Source: Neoaquamicrobium sediminum (lineage in GTDB: Bacteria > Pseudomonadota > Alphaproteobacteria > Rhizobiales > Rhizobiaceae). From it: a stretch of 64,000 nt of DNA. The position numbers were made by a program, and so were the translations under genes. The DNA lies in the NCBI RefSeq assembly GCF_013240295.1, contig NZ_JABETK010000002.1, positions 558,001 to 622,000 on the forward strand, given 5' to 3'. The notes beneath the pieces were generated by a model. The model had not been told where the DNA came from. It searched no databases and saw only the letters and a list, made by a program, of their open reading frames with translations. This document shows, one piece after another, positions 41,753-51,133 of this stretch. The number at the start of each line of letters is the position of its first letter. The stretch's first letter is position 1.

Positions 41753-44095
41753 CGCCGTCTCCCGAGCCGCGATAGAAGGGCGGAGGTCGCAATTCCAAGC
41801 AGAATGCACGCAAGCACGAGCAGGAGGGAATACGATAATATGTTTGCCGACAGCCAGTTCGCAGCGATCAGCCGATAGTTCGTGAATGAGGGCGCCAGTG
41901 TCTGTTTGAAGGACGTCGAGGCTGCGGGCTCGATGGCAACCGTTTCCATATCCGTCTTCAAGGTCGCGATGCGGCCAGCCAGTTTTTCCCACATCCCGTG
42001 CTTGGAAAGGACTGCACTTCCCCTGGCCAATGTGCCGCCGTCCGGAGCGGTAAAGACCGTCCACACCCCGCTGTTTCCAGGGTTGGCACCCTGGACGGTA
42101 AGGAACGCGTCGTCCTGCCGGGGCACGAAGGCCGCCTCGCTTCTCGGCGCGAAACGCAACATCTCCGGAGTGATGCCGAAGGTTTCGGAAAACCAGGTCT
42201 CGACATCCCTGATCCAGGCCATGAACCGGCTGCCCTGAACCTGCTGGCTCCAGTCGTCGATGTCGACGCGGGTCTCGCCGCTGGCGTTGGACCGGCCGGC
42301 CGCCGGCATCCATGCGGTTCGGCTTTCCTCCGTTACACCGACCTGGGCAAGAACGCCGGCCGGAATACCATTTATCGCACCCACGAAGATGGCGTCCTGC
42401 TCACGGGCGGCATCAGCCGAAGTCGTCAGCGTGAAGGCAACGGGCCGCCCGGACACGATCGCCACGCGGGCCAGAACATTGGCAGCGGCAGAGAGGCTGG
42501 CCGGATCGTCGCGTTCGATTACGAGGGCGACGGGAGTGCTTCCGAGACCATAGGGGTAACCGGTCCCTCCGATCGCCCCCAGATTTGGCCACTGCGCGAT
42601 ACGCCCGAAATCGGGGACGACAAAGCGGGACGTGTCGAAGATCGCAAAACGCGGCGTGTCGCTTGCAGGCGCACCGGGCAGGCAGGCCTCGTCCTGTTCG
42701 GTCAGAAGTTCAGCTTCCAGCCTTATCTGGTTCAGCCCCGGCCTGAAGTGCCTCATGGTAACCTTGACCGGAAGCTGGCGATATATGGCCCCGTTCCGGG
42801 AGGTGAGGGGCAACGACGCGGCGATGTTGTCGTTGACGTAGACGTTGATGAGGCTGCCCGGCTTCACGGTCGCGGCGAACGCCGCATCCAGCAACAGCCG
42901 GGCTTCGCCGTACGAGCCGGCGTAGAAGTCCGGCGGGATCGCAAACTGGAAATCGGCGGTGAACCGGCGTCCCGAAAACTGCGCCGAGCGGATGCCTAGA
43001 TCGCCAAAGGAAAGGCTACGGCGGTCGTAGATCATAGGCGCGTTGGGCAAGTGCCATGGTTCGGTAATGAGGGCGTCGCGCCGTGTGCCCGGCGGCCGGT
43101 CGACGGGGCGAAGCATCTGTTCAATGGCCGCTTGCCAGTCCTGACGATTGCGGCCGCTGACGACGAGCGTGGGAAACCCGTCGCCATTTGCCGCCATGAA
43201 GGCCGCCACGGGTCCGAGAGTGGCGCCGGCCGGCAGCGCGCTTCCCGCCATCTCGGAAAGTTCGTCCGCCGAGCCCAGAAGGACGCGAAGCGACTGCCGG
43301 TCAGGGCTCTGGTCGAGGGTAGCTGCGACCGAAAACGCGAGATTGGGCTGAACGGAATGCAGGGCGATGGCCTGTGCAAGCCGCAGGATATCGGCGCCCA
43401 TGTCATTTCGGTCCATCGCCGGCGCGACGATGGTGATGCGCGTCTGGCCCTGCGCATCGGCCGAAAGGGCGCGCAGGTCGCCGAAGCTCGAATACGTCGA
43501 CGCGGCCGGATCGGCGAACGACATGAACGTGCCGCCGGCTTCGATTTCCGTCCATAGCTCGTAGGTGGACTGGATCGTACAGTCGGTGCGGTGGCGCTGG
43601 CGAACCCGCACCGTCATCTCGTTGCGGCCGGCCTGCAGCAGATCGTCGGGAATCTCGATATCGAGTGTCGTGAAATCGGCGGCCGATTGCGTCGATCGTC
43701 GATGACCACGACATCGTTGAAAAGCACCTGAAGCCGCGATGCTTCCGGCGCGACGACCACCGCGTTGCGGTAGCGCAGAAGCAGCCGCGCAGGCGCCGCG
43801 GCCTGCACCGCGGTGAGGTTGACCGCCCAGCTTCGCATCGAGCTTTCTCCGAAAAGCTGGATGTTGCCATCGGGCAGCAGGTACCGTCGCACTTCGGATG
43901 GCGGCGCAGCTCCTGCGGAACCGGTTTCTGGGGTTCCTCCGCGGGCGCCGGGCGCGGATCGTCTTCGCTCATGTCCGGCAAGGGTGCCGCGTCCTCAACC
44001 GCAGGGCGTTCCGGCGTCATGTCGAACGGGGCCGGTTGCGCGGAGGCCGCGGCGAGGCCAAGCGCCGTCAGCAACGTTGCGAGAACAAGCCTCAT
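41749..44095 (-). CDS. bcsB: Cellulose synthase periplasmic subunit BcsB (two frameshifts)
   Basis: Periplasmic, membrane-anchored partner of BcsA. Signal peptide (LVLATLLTALGLAAASA), a Pro-rich region, the BcsB domains (VPDFGRIAQWPNLGAIG, YVNDNIAASLPL) and a C-terminal TM (ILSYSLLLVLACILLGI). Two single-base losses split it: one near 43892 (joins PK to RRYLLPDGNIQLFGES) and one near 43696 (joins VVVIDD to STQSAADFTTL). Corrected length 782 aa. The start ATG overlaps the bcsA stop by 4 nt. Confidence 0.92.
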
Positions 44096-46287
44096 GCCCG
44101 CGCCCCGCTGGGCATCGAGTTTTGAGTCTTTTCCGGGGAGCGCCCGCTGCCCCGGAAAAGATATACGAGCCCCCGCCAGGTCTGGAACAGCGCGAGACGC
44201 AGGAACCAGAGCGTACCGACGACCACGCCGAGATTACGCCTCCGCGACTGCTGGAATTCCGTCCATTGCTCGGCATTGGCGAAGATCAGGTCGGCGACGG
44301 CACGATGGTGCTCGGGCGCGGAGCGCAAGTACTGGCACCCGACAGCGACCCCGTCGCCTTCCTTCTCGCTGTTCCTGATGTTGACGGGCAGCGTGGCGGG
44401 CTCGCCGCCGGACAATGTTGCGAAGCGGATGTTTGCCTGCCCCAATGCGATGAGTTCCGACGCCTTGCCGCCATGGACCTTGATGCGTGCTCCGTTCACC
44501 GAAACATCCTCGATCATCGCCGGAAGCCATAGCCCGTCGTGGCCGAAATCGCACCGCCGGTTGACCTTGACGCGCCGCGTCGCGGTGCGCTGGCGACGCT
44601 CGGAGACGACGCCGAGCGCGCATCCCGCGAGGATCAGGTTGAGCAGGTTCCAGCCGCCCACGACCAGTGTCACGTCCGATTTCCATGGCTCGGCGTAGAT
44701 CCGCCAGGCACTGACCGCAACGCCGACCAGCAGCACCGCAAAGATGACGAAGAACGGCCGGCTGAGCTCGGACAGCCGGCTGATGGTGATGGACTCGTCC
44801 TTGGCGGTGACCTTGAAGGTCGGCTTGCGCGGATTGAGCATCACCGACACCACGGCGGGCAGCAGGTGCACCGTCTGGATGTATTCGTAGAGTTCGGAAA
44901 TCCACGGCCAGCGGAACCGGCCATAGAGATAGTTCTGCATCATCAGGTTCACGACCATGTAGCTGAGCGTGTAGGCGAGGAACTCACCACCTGAGGCCGT
45001 GAAGATCTGCAGGTCGAAGAACAGGTAGAACAGGGGCGCGAACAGGAAGATGGTCCGCGGGAAGGGAAAAAGCCAGAACAGCGTCGACGACATGTAGCAA
45101 AGGCGCTGCGGCAGGCTGAGGCCGCGCTTGAGCGGGGGAAACCGGAAGCGCAGGATCTGCATCATGCCCTGCGCCCAGCGGCTGCGCTGGCCGATGAAGC
45201 TTGCGAAGGTGGCCGGCTGCAGGCCCGCAATCAGCGGCTTGTCGACATAGACGCTGTTCCAGCCGCGCGAGTGGAGTTCGACCGCCGTCTCACAGTCTTC
45301 CGTGATGCTGATGCCCGAAAAGCCGTCGGTCTCCTCCAGTGCCTCGCGGCGCAACACCGCGGCAGAGCCGCAGAAGAACGAGGCGTTCCACTTGTCGAGG
45401 CCCCGCTGGATGATGCCGTAGAACATCTCGTTCTCGGACGGCATCGTATCGAACGTCTTCAGGTTCCGTTCCAGCGGATCGGGATTGAGGAAGAAGTGCG
45501 GCGTCTGCACAAGAAAGAGGCGCGGGTCCTCGGCGAAATAGCCGACCGTTTCGCGCAGGAAACTGCGCGCCGGCGCATGGTCGGCATCGAACACGGCCAC
45601 GAGCTGTCCCGTGGAATTTGCGAGCCCGTTGTTGAGATTGCCGGCCTTGGCATGCTCGTTGCGCTCGCGGGTCAGGTAGTTTGCGCCGAGATCCGCGCAG
45701 AGCTGCTTCAGTTCCTCGTGGCGTTCACCCGCCGCCTGGGCTTCGATGATGTTGACGGCGTTGCGCTTCTGGACGGTTCCGCCGTCGTCGAGCAGCCATA
45801 CGGTCAATCGCTCCTGCGGATAGTCCATCGCCTTGGCCGCCGCGATGGTGTCGGCAAGCAGCGCCGGCTCCTCGTTGTAGCTGGGTATGAAGACATCGAC
45901 GAATGGGAGGTCGGCATCGTCTATCGGGCTCGCCGCGCGCGAGGGAAGTGGCTTCGCGACGATGAACAGGCTGAGCGCCAGCATGAAGACGCTGTACATT
46001 TCGGCGAGATAAAGCAGTAGCCCCGGTATGAAGTTCTCGAGCTGGCTGACCGGTGGGATCGTGCTGGTCGTGCGCCAGTAGACGTAGCGCAGCACGATTG
46101 CCGTACCCAGCGCGAGCGCGATCAGCCGCCATGTTCCGCCGGGCCGCAGAATTTTCAGCGTCATCATCATCGTCAGCACGATCGCGCCGGCGATGAGGTG
46201 GGTCTGAAGGTTGATCGGCAACGCGACGATGAAGATCACGCAGGCTGCCACGATTGCCCAGACCAGACCGAGGAGGAGTTTGCTCAT
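44092..46287 (-). CDS. bcsA: Cellulose synthase catalytic subunit BcsA
   Basis: Inner-membrane GT2 enzyme polymerising UDP-glucose and pushing the chain out. 731 aa: N-terminal TM helices, VDVFIPSYNEEP, DDGG, VFDADHAP, TEDCETAVEL and QRSRWAQGMM (QxxRW), then more TM helices and a C-terminal PilZ domain with RTATR (RxxxR) and DVSVNGARI (DxSxxG), so c-di-GMP activation is expected. No frameshift. ATG 46287, 182 nt downstream of bcsN. Confidence 0.97.
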   Translation of the reverse strand: MSKLLLGLVWAIVAACVIFIVALPINLQTHLIAGAIVLTMMMTLKILRPGGTWRLIALALGTAIVLRYVYWRTTSTIPPVSQLENFIPGLLLYLAEMYSVFMLALSLFIVAKPLPSRAASPIDDADLPFVDVFIPSYNEEPALLADTIAAAKAMDYPQERLTVWLLDDGGTVQKRNAVNIIEAQAAGERHEELKQLCADLGANYLTRERNEHAKAGNLNNGLANSTGQLVAVFDADHAPARSFLRETVGYFAEDPRLFLVQTPHFFLNPDPLERNLKTFDTMPSENEMFYGIIQRGLDKWNASFFCGSAAVLRREALEETDGFSGISITEDCETAVELHSRGWNSVYVDKPLIAGLQPATFASFIGQRSRWAQGMMQILRFRFPPLKRGLSLPQRLCYMSSTLFWLFPFPRTIFLFAPLFYLFFDLQIFTASGGEFLAYTLSYMVVNLMMQNYLYGRFRWPWISELYEYIQTVHLLPAVVSVMLNPRKPTFKVTAKDESITISRLSELSRPFFVIFAVLLVGVAVSAWRIYAEPWKSDVTLVVGGWNLLNLILAGCALGVVSERRQRTATRRVKVNRRCDFGHDGLWLPAMIEDVSVNGARIKVHGGKASELIALGQANIRFATLSGGEPATLPVNIRNSEKEGDGVAVGCQYLRSAPEHHRAVADLIFANAEQWTEFQQSRRRNLGVVVGTLWFLRLALFQTWRGLVYLFRGSGRSPEKTQNSMPSGARA

Positions 46288-46468
46288 GCCGTACGCCTTC
46301 GGTAACTCGAATTACTCAGGCGCGTCACCAGGTCCATTGTCCAAGCAGACATGCCGCCTTTGCAGAACAAGGCGCGATTGTTCGGCATTTCTAGGATCGC
46401 GCGCGCTAAACCTCTGATTCTGCTTAATCCTTGGTAACGTGTCAGTCGCATTCAGGTTGCAGGGCCGC

Positions 46469-47392
46469 CTATTGGGTTGGTGGTGGCGGCACGATGGGCG
46501 GCGCGCTTTGCTGGGCATCGCCGGGAGGTGGCGGCACGACTGGAGCACCCGGCGGAGGTGCGGGGATTTCCTGTCTTGCCGGCGCCGGCGCCCGACGCCG
46601 CACCGGTGGAGGCGGCGGGGCAGGAGGCGCTTCCAGAGTGGCCTCGAACCCGAAGGGCCCGTTCGGCTGGATCGGCTGGCCGGTGTTTCCGAGACGCGGG
46701 TCTGCCGGCGGCGGCTTCCCATAGGGGTTCCACGCCGTCGCGGCGAAAGAGGTGTTTACAGTGTAGCCGTACATGACCGCCAGCAGCGATTGCTCGCTCG
46801 CGCCGGCCTGACACAGACGCAGCCTGATCTGGACCGTACCCATATTGGCAAACGGCGCGCCGCTTTTGCTGCCGGTAATGCGCTGCCATGCATAGAGGCA
46901 AAGATCGCGCGCGCCCCTGCGACCGAGCGCGTAGCCGAAAGGCCCATAGCTGTTCTGCGTGTAGAGAGGCGAGCGCTGCATGGCAATGCCCGGCAATGCC
47001 CGGCGCATTTCCCGGCCGATGCCTGCCTCCGAAAGCGGGGTGTCCGGCAATCGCGTGTCGCCACCCTCGGCCCCCACCGGACCGAATATCTGTACGCGCA
47101 GAAGATTCTGCCCGGGCACGGCCGAACTGGTGGCCAGGGCGATGTCCTGCTGGATTGCATTCGCGTAGCGCCGCTCGATCACGCCGACGATCGCAGGACC
47201 ACCCGGCGCCGGCAGGATAATGGCCTGCTGCGCCTCGACGTCGTTCGCCAGCGAAGAGCGATCGAGCCGGCTGTCCGTCTGCGAACAGGCTGCAAGGGCA
47301 AGACCGAAAAGAGGGAGCAAAATCCGGGCAACAGAAATCCGCTTGCCCAAGGATAAATTGCCAGCCGGAGTGTGAGCTCTGGTTGCTGTCAT
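46469..47392 (-). CDS. bcsN: Cellulose biosynthesis protein BcsN (lipoprotein)
   Basis: 307 aa with a lipoprotein-type signal (RILLPLFGLALAAC), consistent with an outer-membrane or periplasmic role. Core region SLLAVMYGYTVNTSFAATAWNPYG and a long Pro-rich tail (APPAPPPPPVRRR, GAPVVPPPP). BcsN accompanies bcsA in rhizobial operons; its biochemical role is unknown. First gene of the cellulose cluster. Confidence 0.85.
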   Translation of the reverse strand: MTATRAHTPAGNLSLGKRISVARILLPLFGLALAACSQTDSRLDRSSLANDVEAQQAIILPAPGGPAIVGVIERRYANAIQQDIALATSSAVPGQNLLRVQIFGPVGAEGGDTRLPDTPLSEAGIGREMRRALPGIAMQRSPLYTQNSYGPFGYALGRRGARDLCLYAWQRITGSKSGAPFANMGTVQIRLRLCQAGASEQSLLAVMYGYTVNTSFAATAWNPYGKPPPADPRLGNTGQPIQPNGPFGFEATLEAPPAPPPPPVRRRAPAPARQEIPAPPPGAPVVPPPPGDAQQSAPPIVPPPPTQ

Positions 47393-47671
47393 AAAATCGA
47401 ATCGCTCGGCCCGCCACCGCGCCTAACCACTAACGCGTCGACGGGCCGAGCGGAAGGCGGATCGTTTGGCGGTGGAGGGAATCCACCGCAAATGTGGCCG
47501 CGCACCCGTTGTCACGGGGAGATAGCTTTCGCGGAACCGGTTTAGCGGATCGAGAGATTTAGTATTATTTTAAAATTAGAAAGTTGCTTTTTGATACGAA
47601 TTGAGCTTTCATGCATCCGCCGGTTGCAGCGCAATGGTCGCGGGCAGCGCTATTCGAGGAAGGGATTGCAA
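47393..47671. promoter_or_regulatory. Divergent intergenic region between bcsN and the GST gene with an AT-rich patch
   Basis: 279 nt. The patch 47555-47605 (containing AGTATTATTTTAAAATTAG) is strongly AT-rich against high-GC flanks, and includes the palindrome TTTTAAAA. AT-rich tracts upstream of exopolysaccharide genes are MucR-type targets in rhizobia; the link here is an inference. No clear -35/-10 pair is evident. Confidence 0.35.
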
Positions 47672-48280
47672 ATGAAGCTCTATTTCGCCGAGACGATGAA
47701 TTCGTACAAAACCTGCGCTGTCGCACGCTATGTCGGTCTCGATGTCGACTTCCGCCGCGTGGACCTCAAGAAGGGCGAGCAGCGCGCGCCGGAGTTTCTG
47801 GCCATCAACCCCAATGGAAAGGCGCCGGCTCTGGTGGATGGAGACCGCAGCCTTTGGGAGTCCAACGCGATCATCTGCTATCTGGCGATGAAGGCGGATT
47901 CAGACATCTGGCCGCGTGACGAGCGTCAGGTGGAGATCGTCAAATGGTTCAACTGGAGCGCCGACCACTTCTCGCGCTTTGCGGGCCAGCTCTATTTCGA
48001 GAACATCATCCGCGCCGAATTCGGAATCGGGCAACCGGACCCCGATGCGGTGAAGGAGGCGACGGGCTATGTCCGTCGCTACGCGGGCATATTGAACGAC
48101 CACCTGGCGGATCGCCGCTACCTGCTCGATGACCAGCTTACCGTCGCCGACTTCGTAGTTGCGACCACGCTGCCATATGCGAGCCGCGCAGGCATCCCCA
48201 TCGACGAGTTTCCGGTTGTGGAAAGCTGGCACGATCGCCTGATGGAATTGCCGGCCTGGCGATCGCCGTTCACGGGCTGA
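47672..48280 (+). CDS. Glutathione S-transferase family protein
   Basis: 202 aa. N-terminal thioredoxin-fold domain (MKLYFAETMNSYKTC, NPNGKAPALVDGDRSLWESNAII) and helical C-terminal domain (YLLDDQLTVADFVVATTLPY). Start ATG 47672 with AGGAAGGG upstream. Divergent from bcsN; substrate unknown. Confidence 0.92.
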   Translation: MKLYFAETMNSYKTCAVARYVGLDVDFRRVDLKKGEQRAPEFLAINPNGKAPALVDGDRSLWESNAIICYLAMKADSDIWPRDERQVEIVKWFNWSADHFSRFAGQLYFENIIRAEFGIGQPDPDAVKEATGYVRRYAGILNDHLADRRYLLDDQLTVADFVVATTLPYASRAGIPIDEFPVVESWHDRLMELPAWRSPFTG

Positions 48281-48297
48281 ATGGCACCGCCACGGAA

Positions 48298-48327
48298 TTG
48301 ACCGCGCTGCTAGACCGGCGCGGTCAA
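48298..48327. terminator. Perfect 10-bp hairpin after the GST gene
   Basis: TTGACCGCGC / GCGCGGTCAA with a 10-nt loop, 18 nt after the GST stop. No T tail on the plus strand (AACAAG follows). It also overlaps the end of the minus-strand tiny ORF, whose stop lies in the loop. Confidence 0.5.
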
Positions 48328-48393
48328 CAAGTAAGCGCAAGCCAGCATCAGCACGATGATGAGGCCCGCATGATTGGCATATCTGCGTAACAT
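48310..48393 (-). CDS. Possible tiny membrane peptide (27 aa)
   Basis: MLRRYANHAGLIIVLML, then ACAYLLTAPV: a basic N-terminus and one hydrophobic segment. Only a weak ribosome binding site (GGAAAAG right before ATG). Placed behind the palindromic operators at 48414-48460. Could be chance. Confidence 0.35.
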   Translation of the reverse strand: MLRRYANHAGLIIVLMLACAYLLTAPV

Positions 48394-48413
48394 CTTTTCC
48401 GCCCGTCCCGGCC

Positions 48414-48431
48414 GATACCTAGTTCGGTATC
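48414..48431. promoter_or_regulatory. Palindromic operator 1
   Basis: GATACCTAGTTCGGTATC, 6-bp arms GATACC / GGTATC. The TACC...TTCGGTA core matches the second palindrome at 48445 (TACC-TAG-TTCGGTA against TACC-G-TTCGGTA), so both may bind the same regulator. TetR-family operators have this look; no TetR gene is in the window. Confidence 0.5.
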
Positions 48432-48444
48432 ACCTGCGGTTGAA

Positions 48445-48460
48445 ACTACCGTTCGGTAGT
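48445..48460. promoter_or_regulatory. Palindromic operator 2
   Basis: ACTACCGTTCGGTAGT, a perfect palindrome of 7-bp arms (ACTACCG / CGGTAGT) around TT. It begins 31 nt after operator 1 and lies in the gap between the minus tiny ORF (48393) and the plus 58-aa gene (48574). Confidence 0.55.
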
Positions 48461-48573
48461 CTCGTTGCATTTCAGCAATACGACAGCGGCATTTTTGGCG
48501 ATTAAACACTTCTTGTGCGGGCAGTCGCACCCCATATTCCAGTCTGGAGCTTCCGCCGGAACGGAGTTGATGG

Positions 48574-48750
48574 ATGTTGAGGATCGTCGTCGTGGTGTTT
48601 GCGCTGATCGCGGCGGCCTATCTTCTGCTGCGACTGGCGCGGGAACTCGGCAAGGCCGATATGGACTGGCGCGGCATAGTCTTCGTCGCCGGATTTGTGG
48701 TGCTTGCCTTCTATCTGCGACACGTCACCGAGATCGGCGGGCTCGGCTAG
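48574..48750 (+). CDS. Small membrane protein, 58 aa, two TM segments
   Basis: MLRIVVVVFALIAAAYLLLRL forms TM1 and GIVFVAGFVVLAFYL forms TM2. Start ATG 48574, with GGAG 8 nt upstream. It ends 4 nt inside the convergent gene at 48747. No family name; possibly controlled by the palindromes 114-160 nt upstream. Confidence 0.65.
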   Translation: MLRIVVVVFALIAAAYLLLRLARELGKADMDWRGIVFVAGFVVLAFYLRHVTEIGGLG

Positions 48751-48992
48751 ACGTCGCCGCGTCGAGCCCGCAGAATGCCGCGAATGACGGTGACGCCGAA
48801 GAACAGCGCGAAGCCGAAGATGGCGCCGAGGGTCAGGTTGATCCAGATATCGAGCTGGCAGACGCCGGCACCGCCGGGCGCACACCTCGGATCGCGGTAA
48901 AGCACCAGCAGCATGAGCGAATAGATCGCAGCCGGTCCGACGAGCAGGCCGGCGAAACCCCAGCCAAGCGCGCGGGCGATGATTTCCTTCAT
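48747..48992 (-). CDS. Small membrane protein, 81 aa, unknown
   Basis: Two hydrophobic segments (GFAGLLVGPAAIYSLMLLVLY and WINLTLGAIFGFALFFGVTVI) around a loop with two cysteines (DPRCAPGGAGVCQL) that could form a disulfide. Start ATG 48992. Convergent with the 58-aa gene, 4-nt overlap. Function unknown. Confidence 0.7.
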   Translation of the reverse strand: MKEIIARALGWGFAGLLVGPAAIYSLMLLVLYRDPRCAPGGAGVCQLDIWINLTLGAIFGFALFFGVTVIRGILRARRGDV

Positions 48993-49122
48993 GTCACGGC
49001 GCTCCAACCGGTCCCGGTATTTCCTTCTAGAAGCACAGCGGCGTCGCGTCCACCGACGGATTGCCGTTGGATGCGCCGCGCCACCGTCCTATCGTGCGTC
49101 GCGACTCGAGCAAGGGGCCGAC

Positions 49123-49932
49123 ATGCCGCGATTTTCCGCCAATCTGTCGATGCTGTTTCAGGAACATGACTTCCTCGACCGTTTCGACGCGGCTGCACGC
49201 GCCGGCTTCGAAGCTGTCGAGTATGTCTCGCCTTACGAATACCCGGCCGACGAGATCGCCGCGCGGCTCGAACGCGCGGGGCTGGAGCAGGCGCTGTTCA
49301 ACCTGCCCGTAGGTGACTGGGCAGCAGGCGAGCGCGGGTTGGCCGTCTTGCCGGATCGGATCGACGAGTTTCGCAGCAGCGTGGATACGGCTACACACTA
49401 CGCTCAGGCGCTCGGCTGCCGGCAGGTCAACTGTCTTGCCGGCATCGGCCTCAAGAATACTGCGCCGGCGGAGCTGGAAACGGTCTTTGTCGAAAACCTG
49501 CGTTATGCCACCGACAGGCTCGGCAACGCTGGCATCCGCCTGCTGATCGAGCCGATCAACGACAGGATCGACATGCCTGGTTTTTTCCTGACAAGCACGC
49601 GTCAGGCGCTCGACATCATCGACAAGGTCAATTCAGACAACCTGTTCCTTCAATACGACATCTATCACATGCAGGTCATGGAAGGAGACATCGCCCGCAC
49701 GATCGAGGCAAACCTCCCGCGCATCGGCCACATCCAGGTCGCCGGCCATCCCGGCCGCCACGAGCCCGACATCGGCGAGATCAACTATCCCTTCCTGTTC
49801 GATCATCTCGACCGGATCGGCTATCGCGGCTGGGTCGGCGCCGAATACAGGCCGCGCGGCCTCACCGAGGAAGGGCTGGGGTGGATGTCTGGCTTCAATG
49901 GTCGTGCAACCGGGAAGGCGGAAGCGGGTTAG
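49123..49932 (+). CDS. Hydroxypyruvate isomerase family protein
   Basis: TIM-barrel (AP endonuclease 2-like) sugar isomerase, 269 aa: PRFSANLSMLFQEHDFLDRF, VEYVSPYEYPADEIA, LLIEPINDRIDMPGFFL (catalytic Glu) and YDIYHMQVMEGD; C-terminal WVGAEYRPRG. Could be Hyi (hydroxypyruvate/tartronate semialdehyde) or OtnI. Start ATG 49123. It converges on rlmB with 6 nt between. Confidence 0.9.
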   Translation: MPRFSANLSMLFQEHDFLDRFDAAARAGFEAVEYVSPYEYPADEIAARLERAGLEQALFNLPVGDWAAGERGLAVLPDRIDEFRSSVDTATHYAQALGCRQVNCLAGIGLKNTAPAELETVFVENLRYATDRLGNAGIRLLIEPINDRIDMPGFFLTSTRQALDIIDKVNSDNLFLQYDIYHMQVMEGDIARTIEANLPRIGHIQVAGHPGRHEPDIGEINYPFLFDHLDRIGYRGWVGAEYRPRGLTEEGLGWMSGFNGRATGKAEAG

Positions 49933-49938
49933 GGTGCT

Positions 49939-50754
49939 TCAGGCGCCTAGATGTTTGCGCGCCGCGTACATGGCCACGGCCGCTGCGTTCGAAACGTTGA
50001 GCGAGCGGATGACGCCGGGCATGTCGAGACGTGCCAGCGTCGAAACGGTCTCGCGCGTCTTCTGCCGCAGGCCCTTGCCTTCCGCGCCCAGCACCAGCGC
50101 GATCCTCGGCTCTGAAAAACTCTTCTCGATCTCCGCCGGCCCTTCCGAATCGAGGCCGATCGTCTGGAACCCGGCCGCATGCAGTTCGCCCAGCGCATCG
50201 GCAAGGTTGCGCACTTCGATATGATCGATGTGCTCCAGCGCACCCGATGCGGATTTGGCCAGCACGCCAGTCTCGGTCGGGCTGTGACGGGCGGTGGTGA
50301 TCAGCGCACCGGCGCCGAAGGCTACCGCCGAACGCATGATCGCGCCGACATTGTGCGGATCGGTAACCTGATCGAGGACCAGGATGAGGTTCGTATCGCC
50401 CAAAGCCGAAAGCGGCTTGGGACGCAGCGGTTCCGCCTCCAGAAGCGCACCCTGATGCACGGCGTCGGGTCCGGTCAGCCGGTCGATTTCGCGCGGTTCG
50501 ACGATTTCGGCCGGAAAGGGCAGGGAGAGCGGTTCGGATAGATCAAGCCGGGCAAGCGCGTTGCGTGTCACCAGCAGCCGCCGCGCCTTGCGGGCAGGAT
50601 TGTCCAGCGCCGCACGCACTGTGTGCAGCCCGTAGAGCCTCACCAGCCCATCATCGGGGCGCTCGCCTTCCTCGCGCGTGCTTTCGCGATGCGCGCGGCG
50701 CAGGCGCGCATAGTGGCTGTCCTTGGGGGTTCCGGTCTTTCGGTCGCTGCTCAT
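49939..50754 (-). CDS. rlmB: 23S rRNA 2'-O-methyltransferase, RlmB/TrmH (SpoU) family
   Basis: Methylates 23S rRNA (Gm2251 in E. coli). 271 aa: an N-terminal substrate-binding part (YGLHTVRAALDNP) and SPOUT motifs DPHNVGAIMRSAVAFG, LVLGAEGKGL and SLNVSNAAAVAMY (knotted cofactor site). ATG 50754 (MSSDRKTGTPKD); the longer frame to 50802 is not needed. It is divergent from the tRNA-Tyr promoter. Confidence 0.93.
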   Translation of the reverse strand: MSSDRKTGTPKDSHYARLRRAHRESTREEGERPDDGLVRLYGLHTVRAALDNPARKARRLLVTRNALARLDLSEPLSLPFPAEIVEPREIDRLTGPDAVHQGALLEAEPLRPKPLSALGDTNLILVLDQVTDPHNVGAIMRSAVAFGAGALITTARHSPTETGVLAKSASGALEHIDHIEVRNLADALGELHAAGFQTIGLDSEGPAEIEKSFSEPRIALVLGAEGKGLRQKTRETVSTLARLDMPGVIRSLNVSNAAAVAMYAARKHLGA

Positions 50755-50840
50755 GCGGCCTCTATAGCTGCGCAAGAACCGCTTGGATATGGCAGCAAGC
50801 ACCCGATGGGAAATTCGTCTGAAATTGCTGCGCCACGCGG

Positions 50841-50869
50841 TTGACAGTCAACGGCCATGCCGCCATAAG
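50841..50869 (+). promoter_or_regulatory. Promoter of tRNA-Tyr/tRNA-Gly
   Basis: TTGACA (50841-50846), 17-nt spacer, CATAAG (50864-50869). It lies about 80 nt before tRNA-Tyr, on the correct strand. Confidence 0.6.
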
Positions 50870-50950
50870 GCGCTTCGCGGATTTCGGCGGCGGTCTCGAC
50901 CACCAAAGATGATCCCGCATGTGCCACGTCGCATGGCTCCGGCGCAGAAC

Positions 50951-51035
50951 GGAGGGATGCCCGAGTGGTTAAAGGGGACGGACTGTAAATCCGTTGGCTA
51001 TGCCTACGTTGGTTCAAATCCAACTCCCTCCACCA
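50951..51035 (+). tRNA. tRNA-Tyr (GTA)
   Basis: 85 nt including CCA, with the long variable arm of class II tRNAs. Acceptor GGAGGGA / TCCCTCC; anticodon stem around ACGGACTGTAAATCCGT with GTA; T arm CGTTGGTTCAAATCCAAC. Confidence 0.96.
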
Positions 51036-51059
51036 CTGCGCATCGGACGCCATGATCAG

Positions 51060-51133
51060 GCGGGTATAGCTCAATGGTAGAGCAGCAGCCTTCCAAGCTG
51101 AATATGCGGGTTCGATTCCCGCTACCCGCTCCA
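51060..51133 (+). tRNA. tRNA-Gly (TCC)
   Basis: 74 nt including CCA. Acceptor GCGGGTA / TACCCGC; D arm GCTCAATGGTAGAGC; anticodon stem CAGCCTTCCAAGCTG with TCC; T arm GCGGGTTCGATTCCCGC. Its 3' end is repeated at 51712. Confidence 0.96.

Noticed and set aside
40706..42313. N-terminally extended bcsZ frame (535 aa)
   Set aside because: The extension is a shadow of bcsB; the signal peptide begins at ATG 41752.
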